DNA from: Leisingera sp. ANG-M1
GTDB lineage: Bacteria; Pseudomonadota; Alphaproteobacteria; Rhodobacterales; Rhodobacteraceae
NCBI RefSeq assembly: GCF_000813745.1
Contig: NZ_JWLC01000007.1
Span: forward strand, 206,629 to 270,628
Length of the DNA stretch: 64,000 nt
Direction: 5' to 3'
The number at the start of each line of letters is the position of its first letter. Position 1 is the stretch's first letter. A program made the position numbers and the translations under genes. Shown piece after piece: positions 36,249 through 46,688 of the stretch. The notes beneath the pieces are model-generated. The model was given only the letters and a program-made list of their open reading frames with translations. It was not told the DNA's origin and did not search any database.

Positions 36249-38660
36249 TCAGAAATCCTGCCAGAGATTGCGGGCGGCATTGCCCTCCGCCGCGGCAGCC
36301 GGAACCGGTGCGGGCTCTTCGGCCCAGCCATCGCCATGCGCCGACGGTGCCGGTCCGGCATCCGGAAGGGCCGGCGCAGGGGGGGCGGTCCGGACTGCAG
36401 TGTCACCGGAGATCCGGAAATTCGACACAAGTTCTGACAGTTTTCCGGCATCATTGTTCAGCATGTGGCCGGCTGCCGTGGCCTCTTCCACCATCGCCGC
36501 ATTCTGCTGGGTCACCTGATCCAGCTGGGTCATGCCGGTGTTGATCTCGGCCAGCCCGGTGGACTGCTCGGCAGCACCCTCGGCAATCTCCGAGACCAGC
36601 TGCGAAATATGGCTGACCCGGCCCACGATCGACTGCAGCGCCTCGCCGGCACGGCCGACCAGGTCCACGCCCTGCTCCACCTGCCGGGTGCTGTCGCCGA
36701 TCAGCGTTTTGATCTCCATCGCCGCGTCCGAGGACCGCTGCGCCAGCGCCCGCACCTCGCTGGCCACCACCGCAAAGCCGCGGCCCGCTTCGCCCGCGCG
36801 GGCGGCCTCGACCCCGGCGTTCAGCGCCAGGAGGTTGGTCTGGAAAGCGATGTCGTCGATCACCGAGATGATCTGCGAAATCTTGGTGGAGCTTTCCTCG
36901 ATACCGCCCATTGCGGTCACTGCGCTTTGCACAACCTCGCCGCTCTCTTCGGCTTCCTGGCGGGCCTCCTGGACCGTGCTTTCCACATTGCGGGCGCCTT
37001 CGGCGGCGTTGCGCACGCTGGCAGTCAGTTCGTCAATCGCCGCTGCGGTCTGCTCCAGAGTCGCGGCCTGGCTTTCGGTGCGCTGCGACAGGTCATCCGA
37101 AGCCTGGCTGATCTCGGCGGCGCCATTGCGGATCGACGAAGTGGAATCGACGACTTGCACGACGGTAGTGCTCAGATTCTCGATTGACGCATTGAAATCT
37201 GCCCGCAGCTGTTCGTACTCCTCCGGGAAGTTCTCCTGGATCTGAATGGTCAGATCCCCCTCGGAGAGGCGCGACAGGCGGGAGCTCAGCTCCTGGACTA
37301 CGTTCTTCAGCTCGGCGTCCTTGCCCTCGGCCTTCTTCTGCTCGGCCTCCTGCATCTGGGCCAGCTGGTCGCGGAACACCTCCAGCGAGCGGGCCATGTC
37401 GCCAACCTCGTCGCCGCGCTGCTGGCCAGTGATCTTCACGGCGTTGTCGCCATCTGCCAGCCCCTTCATGGCCTTGGTGATGCTCTGCACCGCAGACGCC
37501 ATGCTGCTGCCAATGGCCAGCGCCAGCACCGAACCGAACAGAACCGCAGCACCGATTGCAACCGGCAGCAGGGTCCGGGTCTGGGCGGAGATCGCCTCAT
37601 TGGCCTCGCGGCGGGTCACCATCAGCGCCTCTTCCTCGGCCTGGAACTCGGCCATCACCGCCCGGAAGGCATCAAAATAAGTCTTGCCGCGCCCTTCAGC
37701 CACCAGATCCGCCATATCATCCATCGTGGCCGCGTCGCCGATTTCCCGGCGCAGGTCCAGCATCGGCACCACCACGGTGTTGCGCCACTCGTCGATGGTT
37801 TCGCCAATCGCGTTCAGCCGGTTCATCTGCATCATGTCGTCAAACATCGCGAGCCGCAGATCCGCCAGAATATCGTTGAACCGCTTGCTGCCGGCCAGAT
37901 AGGGTTCCAGGAAGGCTTTGTCCCCAGCCAGCAGGAAACCCCGCATACCGGTTTCCATGTCCACCGCCGCAGCCAGCAGGTCCTTGGCCTGGCTGATCAC
38001 CTGATGGGTGTTCTCGACCGCCTGCAACGAGTTGTTCAGGTAATCCGGGTCGGCAATCCCTGCGTTCACCAGCGCGGCAAAAGTGTTCCGCCGGTCTGCC
38101 AGCAGCACTTCCTCTTCTTCGATCATCTGGGAGATCTTCGCGCGGAACTCATCAAAGAAAACCTTGCCCCTGGCCTTTTTCACTTCGTCCGCCATGTCGT
38201 TCATCGTCTGGGAGTCGCCGATTTCCAGGCGCAGGGTAATCGCGGTTTCTGCCACATCGCTTTGCCAGCCGCTCAGAATGCGCTGCGCCTCCTGCAGCCG
38301 CTCGACCTGGACGGGGTTATCGCTGACAGTTTCCTGCAGCGCCGCAAGCTTGGCAAAAGCCTCGGTTCCGCCTTCCTGGTAAGGGGCGAAATATTCCTCC
38401 TGGCCGGCCAGGAGGTAGCCGCGCAGACCGGTTTCCATGTTCAGTGCCGCTGCCAGAATGGCCTCGGATTCGCTTAGAACATACTGAGTGTGCTCGACCC
38501 ACTTGGCACGCTCGGCCATTTTGCCGAGGTTGACCACTGCAAGAACACCAACCCCGACAACCAGCACCAGCGGCAGCAGTGACGCCAGCAGCACTTTCGG
38601 CCGGGTTTTAATGTTTGAAATCGAGAAGCGGTTTCGGCCTGCAGGCGCGGCTTTGGACAT
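36249..38660 (-). CDS. Methyl-accepting chemotaxis protein with two CHASE3 repeats
   Basis: An 803-residue receptor of the same design as its neighbour: a nearly identical first 50 residues (RFSISNIKTRPKVLLASL...), two CHASE3-type repeats (LNMETGLRGYLLAG and VDMETGMRGFLLAG), a second helix (AIGAAVLFGSVLALAIG), HAMP and the signalling domain. It ends NLWQDF, also a W-x-x-F tail. The second repeat lacks the TVSDNP(P/A)QV segment present in the others. The pair probably arose by duplication, with one repeat gained or lost. No che genes are adjacent. Confidence 0.93.
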   Translation of the reverse strand: MSKAAPAGRNRFSISNIKTRPKVLLASLLPLVLVVGVGVLAVVNLGKMAERAKWVEHTQYVLSESEAILAAALNMETGLRGYLLAGQEEYFAPYQEGGTEAFAKLAALQETVSDNPVQVERLQEAQRILSGWQSDVAETAITLRLEIGDSQTMNDMADEVKKARGKVFFDEFRAKISQMIEEEEVLLADRRNTFAALVNAGIADPDYLNNSLQAVENTHQVISQAKDLLAAAVDMETGMRGFLLAGDKAFLEPYLAGSKRFNDILADLRLAMFDDMMQMNRLNAIGETIDEWRNTVVVPMLDLRREIGDAATMDDMADLVAEGRGKTYFDAFRAVMAEFQAEEEALMVTRREANEAISAQTRTLLPVAIGAAVLFGSVLALAIGSSMASAVQSITKAMKGLADGDNAVKITGQQRGDEVGDMARSLEVFRDQLAQMQEAEQKKAEGKDAELKNVVQELSSRLSRLSEGDLTIQIQENFPEEYEQLRADFNASIENLSTTVVQVVDSTSSIRNGAAEISQASDDLSQRTESQAATLEQTAAAIDELTASVRNAAEGARNVESTVQEARQEAEESGEVVQSAVTAMGGIEESSTKISQIISVIDDIAFQTNLLALNAGVEAARAGEAGRGFAVVASEVRALAQRSSDAAMEIKTLIGDSTRQVEQGVDLVGRAGEALQSIVGRVSHISQLVSEIAEGAAEQSTGLAEINTGMTQLDQVTQQNAAMVEEATAAGHMLNNDAGKLSELVSNFRISGDTAVRTAPPAPALPDAGPAPSAHGDGWAEEPAPVPAAAAEGNAARNLWQDF

Positions 38661-38795
38661 CCTTTGGTTCCTTTGATGGAATCGTTTGGAACCGAATAAA
38701 ATAGAAACTCCTTTCTATTGGATTGACGCAGGCTTTGCGCAGCGCAAGGGCGCCGCCGCGCCCGCCGGATAAGGGCGGACCAGGGGCCGGAAACG

Positions 38796-38824
38796 AAAAA
38801 CCCCCGCTCCAGGCGGAGCGGGGG
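38796..38824 (-). terminator. Terminator of the rpsM-rpsK-rpoA-rplQ operon
   Basis: On the minus strand CCCCCGCTCC pairs perfectly with GGAGCGGGGG over a 4-base loop, followed by TTTTT, about 30 bases past rplQ. Confidence 0.9.
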
Positions 38825-38856
38825 CCAGACAGTTGAACCCAAAGGTTCAGAGCGTC

Positions 38857-39285
38857 TTATTCTTCAGCTTCTGCAGCTGCTTCTTCTGCTTCCAGACGGG
38901 CCTTGTCGGCGGCGCCTTTGGCGGAAACGTCGCGGTCGACGAACTCGATGATCGCCATCGGAGCCATGTCGCCGTAACGGAAGCCGGCCTTCAGGACACG
39001 GACATAGCCGCCCTGACGGTCCTTGTAGCGCGGGCCCAGAACCTCGAACAGCTTCGCGACGTCCTTGTCCTCTTTCAGCTTGGAAGCTGCCTGACGGCGA
39101 GCGTGCAGGTCGCCGCGTTTTGCCAGGGTGATCAGTTTTTCAACGATCGGGCGCAGTTCTTTTGCTTTGGGCAGGGTGGTCTTGATCTGCTCGTGCTCGA
39201 TCAGCGAGCCGGCCATGTTCGAGAACAGGGCTTTACGGTGCTCATGAGTACGGTTCAGGCGGCGGTAACCACGTGCGTGACGCAT
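38857..39285 (-). CDS. rplQ: 50S ribosomal protein L17
   Basis: The L17 protein of 142 residues, starting [20 protein letters not shown], which is invariant, and ending in an acidic EEAAAEAEE tail longer than in E. coli L17. It sits near the peptide exit tunnel. The last gene of the alpha operon, followed by a strong terminator. Confidence 0.97.
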   Translation of the reverse strand: MRHARGYRRLNRTHEHRKALFSNMAGSLIEHEQIKTTLPKAKELRPIVEKLITLAKRGDLHARRQAASKLKEDKDVAKLFEVLGPRYKDRQGGYVRVLKAGFRYGDMAPMAIIEFVDRDVSAKGAADKARLEAEEAAAEAEE

Positions 39286-39458
39286 AATTTCAATCCTTAT
39301 CTTGCGTTTTGCTTTGTCAGGCGGCTGATGCGTGTCAGCTGCTCACCTTGGGGCGGAAGCCCATTCAAGCTCGAAACGCTCCACTGGAGCCTTTCTCACT
39401 CTCATTCCCCGGCAGTTCCGGGCATTGAAGAGGAGGGCCGGAGCCCTCCTCGAAACCT

Positions 39459-40475
39459 TTAGAAGCTGTCTTCGAACTTCTTGGCCAGATCTTCGATGTT
39501 GTCCGGCGGCCAGTCCTCGACGTCCATGCCCAGGTGCAGGCCCATGCCCGACAGCACTTCCTTGATCTCGTTCAGCGACTTGCGGCCGAAGTTCGGGGTG
39601 CGCAGCATCTCCGCTTCGGTCTTCTGGATCAGGTCGCCGATATAGACGATGTTGTCGTTCTTCAGGCAGTTTGCCGAACGCACGGACAGTTCCAGCTCGT
39701 CCACTTTCTTCAGCAGAAGCGGGTTGAACTCGAGACCGTCGTCCTCGTCCTGGCGGCCAGCCGATTCCGGCTCGTCGAAGTTGACGAAGATCGACAGCTG
39801 GTCCTGCAGGATGCGGGCAGCAAAAGCCACGGCGTCATCAGGGGTGATGGAGCCGTCGGTTTCCACCTTCATGGTCAGCTTGTCATAGTCCAGAACCTGG
39901 CCCTCACGGGTCGGCTGAACGTCATAGGAGACCTTCTTGACCGGCGAGTAGATCGCGTCGATCGGGATCAGGCCGATAGGCGCGTCTTCCGGCTTGTTCT
40001 TCTCTGCCGAGACATAGCCTTTGCCGGTGTTCACGGTCAGTTCCATGAACAGGTCGGCGCCATCGTCCAGGTGGCAGATCACGTGATCGCGGTTCAGAAC
40101 CTCGATGCCTGCGGTTTCGGCAATGTCGCCAGCGGTGACAACTGCCGGACCTTTGGCATTGATCGACAGGCGCTTGGGGCCTTCGACTTCCATGCGCAGG
40201 GACACGCCCTTGAGGTTCAGGATGATGTCGGTGACGTCTTCACGCACACCGGCAACGCTGGAGAATTCATGCAGCACGTTGTCGATCTGCACGCTGGTGA
40301 TGGCAGCGCCCTGCAGCGAGCTCATCAGAACGCGGCGCAGCGCGTTGCCCAGGGTGAGGCCGAAACCGCGTTCCAGCGGCTCTGCCACGACGGTTGCCTG
40401 CCGTGCCGGGTCATTGCCAGGCTTCACTTCCAGCTGTGCCGGCTTGATCAGCTCTGCCCAGTTCTTATGGATCAT
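39459..40475 (-). CDS. rpoA: DNA-directed RNA polymerase subunit alpha
   Basis: RNA polymerase alpha, 338 residues. The N-terminal assembly domain contains [19 protein letters not shown]; after a linker, the C-terminal domain contains the UP-element contact region [12 protein letters not shown] and [23 protein letters not shown]. The start at 40475 (MIHKNWAEL) matches the family. An upstream in-frame ATG would add ten unsupported residues. It is placed between rpsK and rplQ, as is normal. Confidence 0.98.
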   Translation of the reverse strand: MIHKNWAELIKPAQLEVKPGNDPARQATVVAEPLERGFGLTLGNALRRVLMSSLQGAAITSVQIDNVLHEFSSVAGVREDVTDIILNLKGVSLRMEVEGPKRLSINAKGPAVVTAGDIAETAGIEVLNRDHVICHLDDGADLFMELTVNTGKGYVSAEKNKPEDAPIGLIPIDAIYSPVKKVSYDVQPTREGQVLDYDKLTMKVETDGSITPDDAVAFAARILQDQLSIFVNFDEPESAGRQDEDDGLEFNPLLLKKVDELELSVRSANCLKNDNIVYIGDLIQKTEAEMLRTPNFGRKSLNEIKEVLSGMGLHLGMDVEDWPPDNIEDLAKKFEDSF

Positions 40476-40588
40476 GCGTTCCCTCCATTCCTGTCCTTGC
40501 CCCATGTCCAGAAGGCCAAGGACGCCCGAGGTTTAAATGACGCACTGGGGCCCTGCGAATCAAGCGGGGCCCCAGCAAAAAATGCGAA

Positions 40589-40978
40589 TTAGACGCGGCG
40601 GCGCTTCGGCGGACGGCAGCCGTTGTGCGCGATCGGGGTCACATCACGGATCGAGGTGATGTTGAAACCGATGGCGGCCAGAGCGCGCAGAGCCGATTCA
40701 CGGCCCGAACCGGGGCCCTGAACTTCGACTTCCAGGGTCTTCACACCGTGATCCTGGGCTTTTTTGCCCGCGTCCTCAGCAGCCATCTGAGCCGCGTAAG
40801 GAGTGGATTTCCGCGAGCCTTTGAAGCCCATGGTGCCGGCGGACGACCAGGAGATCGCGTTGCCCTGCACGTCGGAGATCAGGATTTTGGTGTTGTTGAA
40901 CGACGAGTTCACATGCGCAACGCCAGAAGCAATGTTCTTACGCTCTTTGCGCTTAATGCGGGTTTTATCGCGTGCCAT
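40589..40978 (-). CDS. rpsK: 30S ribosomal protein S11
   Basis: S11 of 129 residues with the conserved [11 protein letters not shown] and the C-terminal [18 protein letters not shown]. It forms the platform of the small subunit near the E site. It lies 14 bases after rpsM and upstream of rpoA in the alpha operon. Confidence 0.98.
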   Translation of the reverse strand: MARDKTRIKRKERKNIASGVAHVNSSFNNTKILISDVQGNAISWSSAGTMGFKGSRKSTPYAAQMAAEDAGKKAQDHGVKTLEVEVQGPGSGRESALRALAAIGFNITSIRDVTPIAHNGCRPPKRRRV

Positions 40979-40992
40979 TGATCAAGCCCCCC

Positions 40993-41361
40993 TTACTTCT
41001 TCTTGCCGGCGATCGGCTTCGCCGGGCCCTTGCGGGTGCGGGCGTTGGTGTGGGTACGCTGACCGCGGACCGGCAGGTTGCGGCGGTGGCGCAGGCCACG
41101 GTAGCAGCCCAGGTCCATCAGGCGCTTGATGTTCATGGTCACTTCACGGCGCAGGTCGCCTTCGACGGTGTAGTTGGCGTCGATGTGCTCGCGCACGGCC
41201 AGAACTTCAGCGTCGGACAGTTCGTTCACACGACGGGTTGCGTCGATGCCAACAGCTTCGCAGATGGCTTTCGCCGAAGTGTTGCCGATACCGGTGATGT
41301 AGGTGAGGGCGATGGGAACCCGCTTTGCAGTCGGGATGTTAACGCCGGCAATACGTGCCAC
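40993..41361 (-). CDS. rpsM: 30S ribosomal protein S13
   Basis: S13 of 122 residues: begins [20 protein letters not shown], has the helix-two-turn-helix region, and ends with the basic [16 protein letters not shown] tail that contacts the P-site tRNA. It begins the alpha operon here; rpmJ is not seen upstream, and the gene is separated from adk by its own promoter and the adk terminator. Confidence 0.98.
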   Translation of the reverse strand: MARIAGVNIPTAKRVPIALTYITGIGNTSAKAICEAVGIDATRRVNELSDAEVLAVREHIDANYTVEGDLRREVTMNIKRLMDLGCYRGLRHRRNLPVRGQRTHTNARTRKGPAKPIAGKKK

Positions 41362-41515
41362 GTGTCACTTTCCTTTTCGTTGCGGTTCCGTAGCGCCGGA
41401 ACCTTTTTTCACAACACTTGACCGTGGCAGTGTGGCCAGAGGGTCCAGCATTTCGAGGTAATTCAGCAGGCAGACGAATCCGCCTGCCGGGAATCATTCC
41501 CAGAAGGGATGTGGG

Positions 41516-41544
41516 TAACTAGGGGCTGAGTAATGGGCAGTCAA
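41516..41544 (-). promoter_or_regulatory. Promoter of the rpsM-rpsK-rpoA-rplQ operon
   Basis: On the minus strand TTGACT (41544-41539) and TAGTTA (41521-41516) are 17 bases apart, about 155 bases before rpsM. This 409-base gap (41362-41770) holds only this promoter, a long 5' leader and the adk terminator. Confidence 0.65.
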
Positions 41545-41712
41545 GCCCTCGTTGCAGGAAACGCAGACCGGTGTCCTGCCGTTCCTTACCCGAACCGCCA
41601 AGCGGCCCTGCGCCCTCCCCCGATGCAGGGCGCAGATCTTCCGTTTCACCGATCCAATCCGGCCCGCCTGACAAGGCTGCTCACCACTGGCCTCGATACG
41701 CATTGGCCAAAT

Positions 41713-41745
41713 AAAAACGCCCCGGGCATTCGCAGCGCGGGGCGT
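41713..41745 (-). terminator. Terminator of the rplO-secY-adk operon
   Basis: On the minus strand ACGCCCCG pairs with CGGGGCGT over a 13-base loop, followed by TTTTT, about 26 bases past the adk stop. Confidence 0.85.
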
Positions 41746-41770
41746 CGGAATTCGCTGCGGGCCGCAAGCT

Positions 41771-42414
41771 TCAGCTGCCCATGATCCAGGACATGTTCTG
41801 GCGCACCTCGTCGATCGAGGCGAGGCCGTCAATGCGCTGCAGGTTGCCCTTGGCATAGTAGTAGCCGATCAGCGGCGAGGTCTTCTTGTAATACTCCATC
41901 AGACGGGTCTTGAGGCTGTCCTCATTGTCGTCCGCACGGCGCTTCACCTCGGTGCTGCCGCAGTTGGCGCATTTGCCGTCTTCGGGCCAAGGCTTGGTCT
42001 GGTCGTGGTAGACCTCGCCGCAGCCGCCGCAGGTGGAGCGGCCGGTGATCCGCGCGACCAGCGCCGCGTCGTCCACTTCCATCTCGATCACGGCGTCCAG
42101 CTTCAGCCCCATGTCGCGCAGCAGGTTGCCCAGGGCATCGGCCTGCGCCAGGGTGCGCGGGAAACCGTCGAAGATAAAGCCGCCCTCGGCGCCTTCCTGC
42201 AGCTTCTCGCGGATCAGGCCGATCACGATCTGGTCGGTGACCAGCTTGCCCTCGGCCATGATGGCGGCAACTTTCTTGCCCATTTCAGAGCCGGAGGTCT
42301 GGGCCTCCCGCAGCATGTCGCCGGTGCTGAGCTGCACCATGCCGCGGGATTCAACCAGGTAACGCGCTTGCGTACCTTTGCCCGCACCAGGCGGGCCAAG
42401 GAGAATAATGTTGG

Positions 42415-42418
<4 letters not shown>
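41771..42418 (-). CDS. adk: Adenylate kinase
   Basis: Interconverts ATP, ADP and AMP. The 215 residues have the P-loop [10 protein letters not shown] (8-17), the FDGFPRT NMP-binding motif, and a LID with CGGC...CANC, i.e. four cysteines able to hold a structural zinc, as in Gram-positive-type kinases and unlike E. coli Adk. It overlaps the secY stop by four bases, keeping the secY-adk pair. Confidence 0.97.
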
Positions 42419-43779
<1,361 letters not shown>

Positions 43780-43891
43780 GAAAAGGTCTCTTCTTTAGCG
43801 GAAACGCCGCCCGGAACCGTTTTCCGGCTCGGGCGGCGTCTTAGGAAAACTCGAAGACTATGTAAGCGGCATTGGCGCCGCTCACAAGCCG

Positions 43892-44362
43892 TTACTCTGC
43901 GGCGGCTGCAGTTGCCACAGTCAGAGCGCCGCCAGCTTTTGCCACGGCTTCAACGGCAGCGGCCGATGCGCCGGTGACCGAGATGGTGGCTTTGGCGGTG
44001 ATTTCGCCTTTGGCCAGAACGCGGACGCCGTCCAGCTTGCGGCGCACCAGGCCGGATGCAACCAGCGAATCTTCGGTGATGTTCGCGGCGTCCAGCTTGC
44101 CTGCGTCGATGAACTTCTGGATCAGGCCCAGGTTCACAACTGCGTATGCTTTGCGGTTCGGCTTGTTGAAGCCGCGCTTGGGCAGACGCTGGTACAGCGG
44201 CATCTGGCCGCCTTCGTAGCCATTGATGGCCACACCCGAGCGGGATTTCTGGCCTTTGATACCACGGCCGCCCATTTTACCTTTGCCCGAACCCGGGCCG
44301 CGGCCCACACGGGTGCGTTTCTTGGCGGCGCCAGCGTTGTCGCGCAGTTCGTGAAGTTTCAT
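43892..44362 (-). CDS. rplO: 50S ribosomal protein L15
   Basis: L15 of 156 residues, starting [20 protein letters not shown] with the glycine-rich [33 protein letters not shown] follows. The C-terminal tail is alanine-rich ([13 protein letters not shown]). It is the first gene of its block because the preceding spc genes end 3.4 kb upstream at rpmD. It has its own promoter at 44459. Confidence 0.97.
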   Translation of the reverse strand: MKLHELRDNAGAAKKRTRVGRGPGSGKGKMGGRGIKGQKSRSGVAINGYEGGQMPLYQRLPKRGFNKPNRKAYAVVNLGLIQKFIDAGKLDAANITEDSLVASGLVRRKLDGVRVLAKGEITAKATISVTGASAAAVEAVAKAGGALTVATAAAAE

Positions 44363-44458
44363 GTCGCTTCTCCTTGCCGGATGTGACCCCCGAAGCGTGA
44401 TGGGCCAACCGCGGCGTTTCTTGATTGGTGATTCCGTGGCCCGGAAGGCCACCGGGTG

Positions 44459-44487
44459 CCTATAGACGGGATGGGGGTTGGGATCAA
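44459..44487 (-). promoter_or_regulatory. Promoter of rplO-secY-adk
   Basis: On the minus strand TTGATC (44487-44482) and TATAGG (44464-44459) are exactly 17 bases apart, about 100 bases before rplO. It replaces the read-through transcription expected if rpmD and rplO were adjacent. Confidence 0.7.
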
Positions 44488-44517
44488 GGGTGGAGAACAT
44501 ACACGATGCACCACTCT

Positions 44518-45171
44518 TTAACCCGGCTCTCCCATGGCTCCTCCAATCAAGGAAGGTGGTGGCGGCTTGAAGGAATAGATGCCGCGCGGTTCATCAGGGT
44601 GTAAGCCAGCTCGAGATATTGCGCTAAAGATTCTATCCCGTGTCCAAGTTGCACCTTCTTCCGCAACTTCAAGTGCATCCTTCCCTTTGTACACTCCTGA
44701 TTGTATCTCAAGTTTCACATCATACTTCTCTTCGGAAAGGGCAATTTCTACAAGGCTAGGACGGGCGAGATTACCTTCCGCATCCAACCACTTCTTGTAC
44801 GCTCCCCACTTGTATTCCTTGATCAAGTTGTTTCGCTCATTGACAATGAAATCCCAAAAGATCTGATGCTCCGATCTATGATCTCCAATGAGTTTGAACT
44901 CCGCAGCAATTTCCTTCCCAAGGCTCTCCCCAACACAGATTTTTGCATCTTGCCTGAACAGGTAGATCGCTGTTCGTAGCAACGAACAGGTTGCGACCCA
45001 ATGTATGCGCCATTCGCTGTATGGGAGGTGGTTGCCCGCGCGCCCCTCACGCAGATGCCTCAACGCCACTTCCGCATCAGAGAAAGCTCTGTAGGAGGAA
45101 AGGAAGTATTTTACTGGAATGTACCTTTCAGGAAAAATTTTCGGCAGCGTCATGTGATCAGCCCCAAACAT
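44518..45171 (-). CDS. Hypothetical protein, possibly HEPN-like
   Basis: No family is recognised with confidence. The 217 residues (211 if the ATG at 45153 is used, which has GGGG at a good distance) are mostly helical and charged, with a tryptophan- and arginine-containing centre ([18 protein letters not shown]) and [16 protein letters not shown]. This helical make-up recalls HEPN-type proteins, but the R-x4-6-H nuclease motif is not evident. Its bases are clearly more AT-rich than the ribosomal genes around it, pointing to transfer. It stands alone inside the split spc operon. Confidence 0.6.
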   Translation of the reverse strand: MFGADHMTLPKIFPERYIPVKYFLSSYRAFSDAEVALRHLREGRAGNHLPYSEWRIHWVATCSLLRTAIYLFRQDAKICVGESLGKEIAAEFKLIGDHRSEHQIFWDFIVNERNNLIKEYKWGAYKKWLDAEGNLARPSLVEIALSEEKYDVKLEIQSGVYKGKDALEVAEEGATWTRDRIFSAISRAGLHPDEPRGIYSFKPPPPSLIGGAMGEPG

Positions 45172-45754
45172 TGAAAATGCAGTTCCGTTATCGGAAATGA
45201 CTTTCTCTCCCGCAAGGCCCCTGCCCTGCCGGTTGCTGCTCGATCTGTCTTTGATTCTTTCCGTTCCGTCTCTGGCTGGCCGTGAAAGGGTGGCGGCGCC
45301 GCCTGGGTGGAGATGGGATGGGCATCGCCCATGCAGAAAGCTCAAGCCTTGCGCGCTCCGGGTGCCAGACCGGAGCCCTGTTCCAGTTGCCGGGTGTGTC
45401 AGGCCCGGCGGGTGATCATGATCAGGAAGCAATCTCGCAGGCCTGGGTAAATTCTGCGTGGGCGGGGCGTTCGCAGGGGGCGCAACAGCACCCTGCCCCT
45501 CCTCAGCCACGGTTTTGAAATCCTCGAAGGGCGGCGCCTGACCCTGGGCGGGCGTGAAGCGCCCTCCCCGTTTTGCCGGAGGCAAACCTTCGGTTTGACG
45601 GGAGGGTCGGGCGCTGCCCGGCCTATCGGCCAGGCGAAGGTCGTTCTTAGAACGTCACGCTTCATCCTTGAAACGCAAAACACCCCCGCCGTTGGGCAGG
45701 GGTGCATCTGGTCCGGGACCGAGGGAGGGAGGAGGCTCCGGAACCTGAAATCTT
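45172..45754. other. Gap with no supported gene
   Basis: About 580 bases between the HEPN-like gene and the first DUF1127 gene. Open frames on either strand have no family resemblance. A short inverted stretch CAAACCTTCGGTTTG (about 45584-45598), the palindrome GTTCTTAGAAC, and the DUF1127 terminator at 45677-45704 are the only structures noted. Confidence 0.5.
45677..45704 (-). terminator. Terminator of the first DUF1127 gene
   Basis: On the minus strand CACCCCTGCCC pairs with GGCGGGGGTG (near-perfect) over a 3-base loop, followed by TTTT. Confidence 0.75.
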
Positions 45755-45970
45755 TCAGCGGCCGTAGACATTCTCGCGGGCGGTGCCGGGGATGGAGCTG
45801 CGGTCCAGGCCGATGTCGGCCAGCTCACGGGCGGAGAGGCCGCGCAGCTCGGTCACGGTGCGCTTGTATTCGCGGCGCAGTTTCCAGTCCTGGATCAGGC
45901 TTGCGGCCAGGCTGCGCAGGCGGGCGGTGAGGCTGGATGAGGCAGGGGCGGACAGAGTCGAATATGCCAT
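45755..45970 (-). CDS. DUF1127 (YjiS-like) small protein
   Basis: A 71-residue arginine-rich protein with the DUF1127 core VTELRGLSARELADIGLDRSS at its end. The family is abundant in Rhodobacterales; some members bind RNA and influence growth-phase or nutrient responses. It is a stand-alone gene with its own terminator. It is a paralogue of the gene at 46239, from which it differs in most residues outside the core. Confidence 0.85.
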   Translation of the reverse strand: MAYSTLSAPASSSLTARLRSLAASLIQDWKLRREYKRTVTELRGLSARELADIGLDRSSIPGTARENVYGR

Positions 45971-46152
45971 CTCTTGCGTTTCCTATCAGTTGGGCCGGGC
46001 CAATTCCCGGCCGGAGTGTTTCTTGTGACAGTTTTGTAACGCAGGGGAGATAGGTGCCGCCGCCGGTCACGGCAACACACGCGTCGGTCTGGCGGCTATG
46101 CAGCAGCCGCATAGCACATTTGCGTGAGAAACCTTTGGGCCTGCCGCAAAAG

Positions 46153-46181
46153 AAAACGCTCCCGCCGGATGGCAGGAGCGT
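46153..46181 (-). terminator. Terminator of the second DUF1127 gene
   Basis: On the minus strand ACGCTCCTGCC pairs with GGCGGGAGCGT (one mismatch) over a 4-base loop, followed by TTTTC. Confidence 0.75.
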
Positions 46182-46238
46182 CTTGGCCCGGGGCGCAAAA
46201 GAGGAGGAGGAGAGGAGCGCCCGGGAGGAAGGGAATTC

Positions 46239-46448
46239 TTAGCCGTAGACGTGCGCGCGGGCGATGTCGGCGATGTCAGCGCGGCGGACGCCGATGTCGG
46301 ACAGCTCGTGATCGGAGAGCGCGTCCAGTTCGTTGTAGGTGCGTTGGAATTCGCGGGCCTTCATCCAGGATGCGATCACGCCTTCAAAAGCGGAGCGGAT
46401 GCGGGCGGTCAGCGAAATGCCTGCGGAAGCGGAGAGTACATGTGCCAT
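46239..46448 (-). CDS. DUF1127 (YjiS-like) small protein
   Basis: A 69-residue protein with YNELDALSDHELSDIGVRRADI, the DUF1127 core, and the terminal ARAHVYG shared in style with its neighbour (ARENVYGR). The N-terminal MAHVLSASAGISLTARIRSAF is amphipathic. The tandem pair probably comes from duplication. Each copy has its own terminator, so the copies can be controlled independently. Confidence 0.85.
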   Translation of the reverse strand: MAHVLSASAGISLTARIRSAFEGVIASWMKAREFQRTYNELDALSDHELSDIGVRRADIADIARAHVYG

Positions 46449-46688
46449 CGTTAAGTTCCTTGTCTCAGGGGGCCGGGCCTATTCCCGGCGGTCTGTCTTA
46501 CGGTCCGTTCTGTGACAGGACTGAGATAGGATGCGAGGGTGATTCCAACAACTGACGGTTCGGACTGCCCGCTATGCAAGCGGTGCAAGGGGCCCTTCCG
46601 GTCGGCTAAGCACACCGTCCAGGAGCAAACCACCGCTGAAAAGGGAGGGGAGGCCAACTGGGCGGGCTGCTCTGCACGGGGGCAATTA

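Noticed and set aside
41494..41856. Minus-strand frame overlapping the end of adk and the gap before rpsM
   Set aside because: It overlaps adk, the adk terminator and the rpsM promoter, so it is not a gene.
45399..45707. Minus-strand frame in the gap upstream of the DUF1127 gene
   Set aside because: Arg/Pro-rich, covers a terminator and lacks a start signal.
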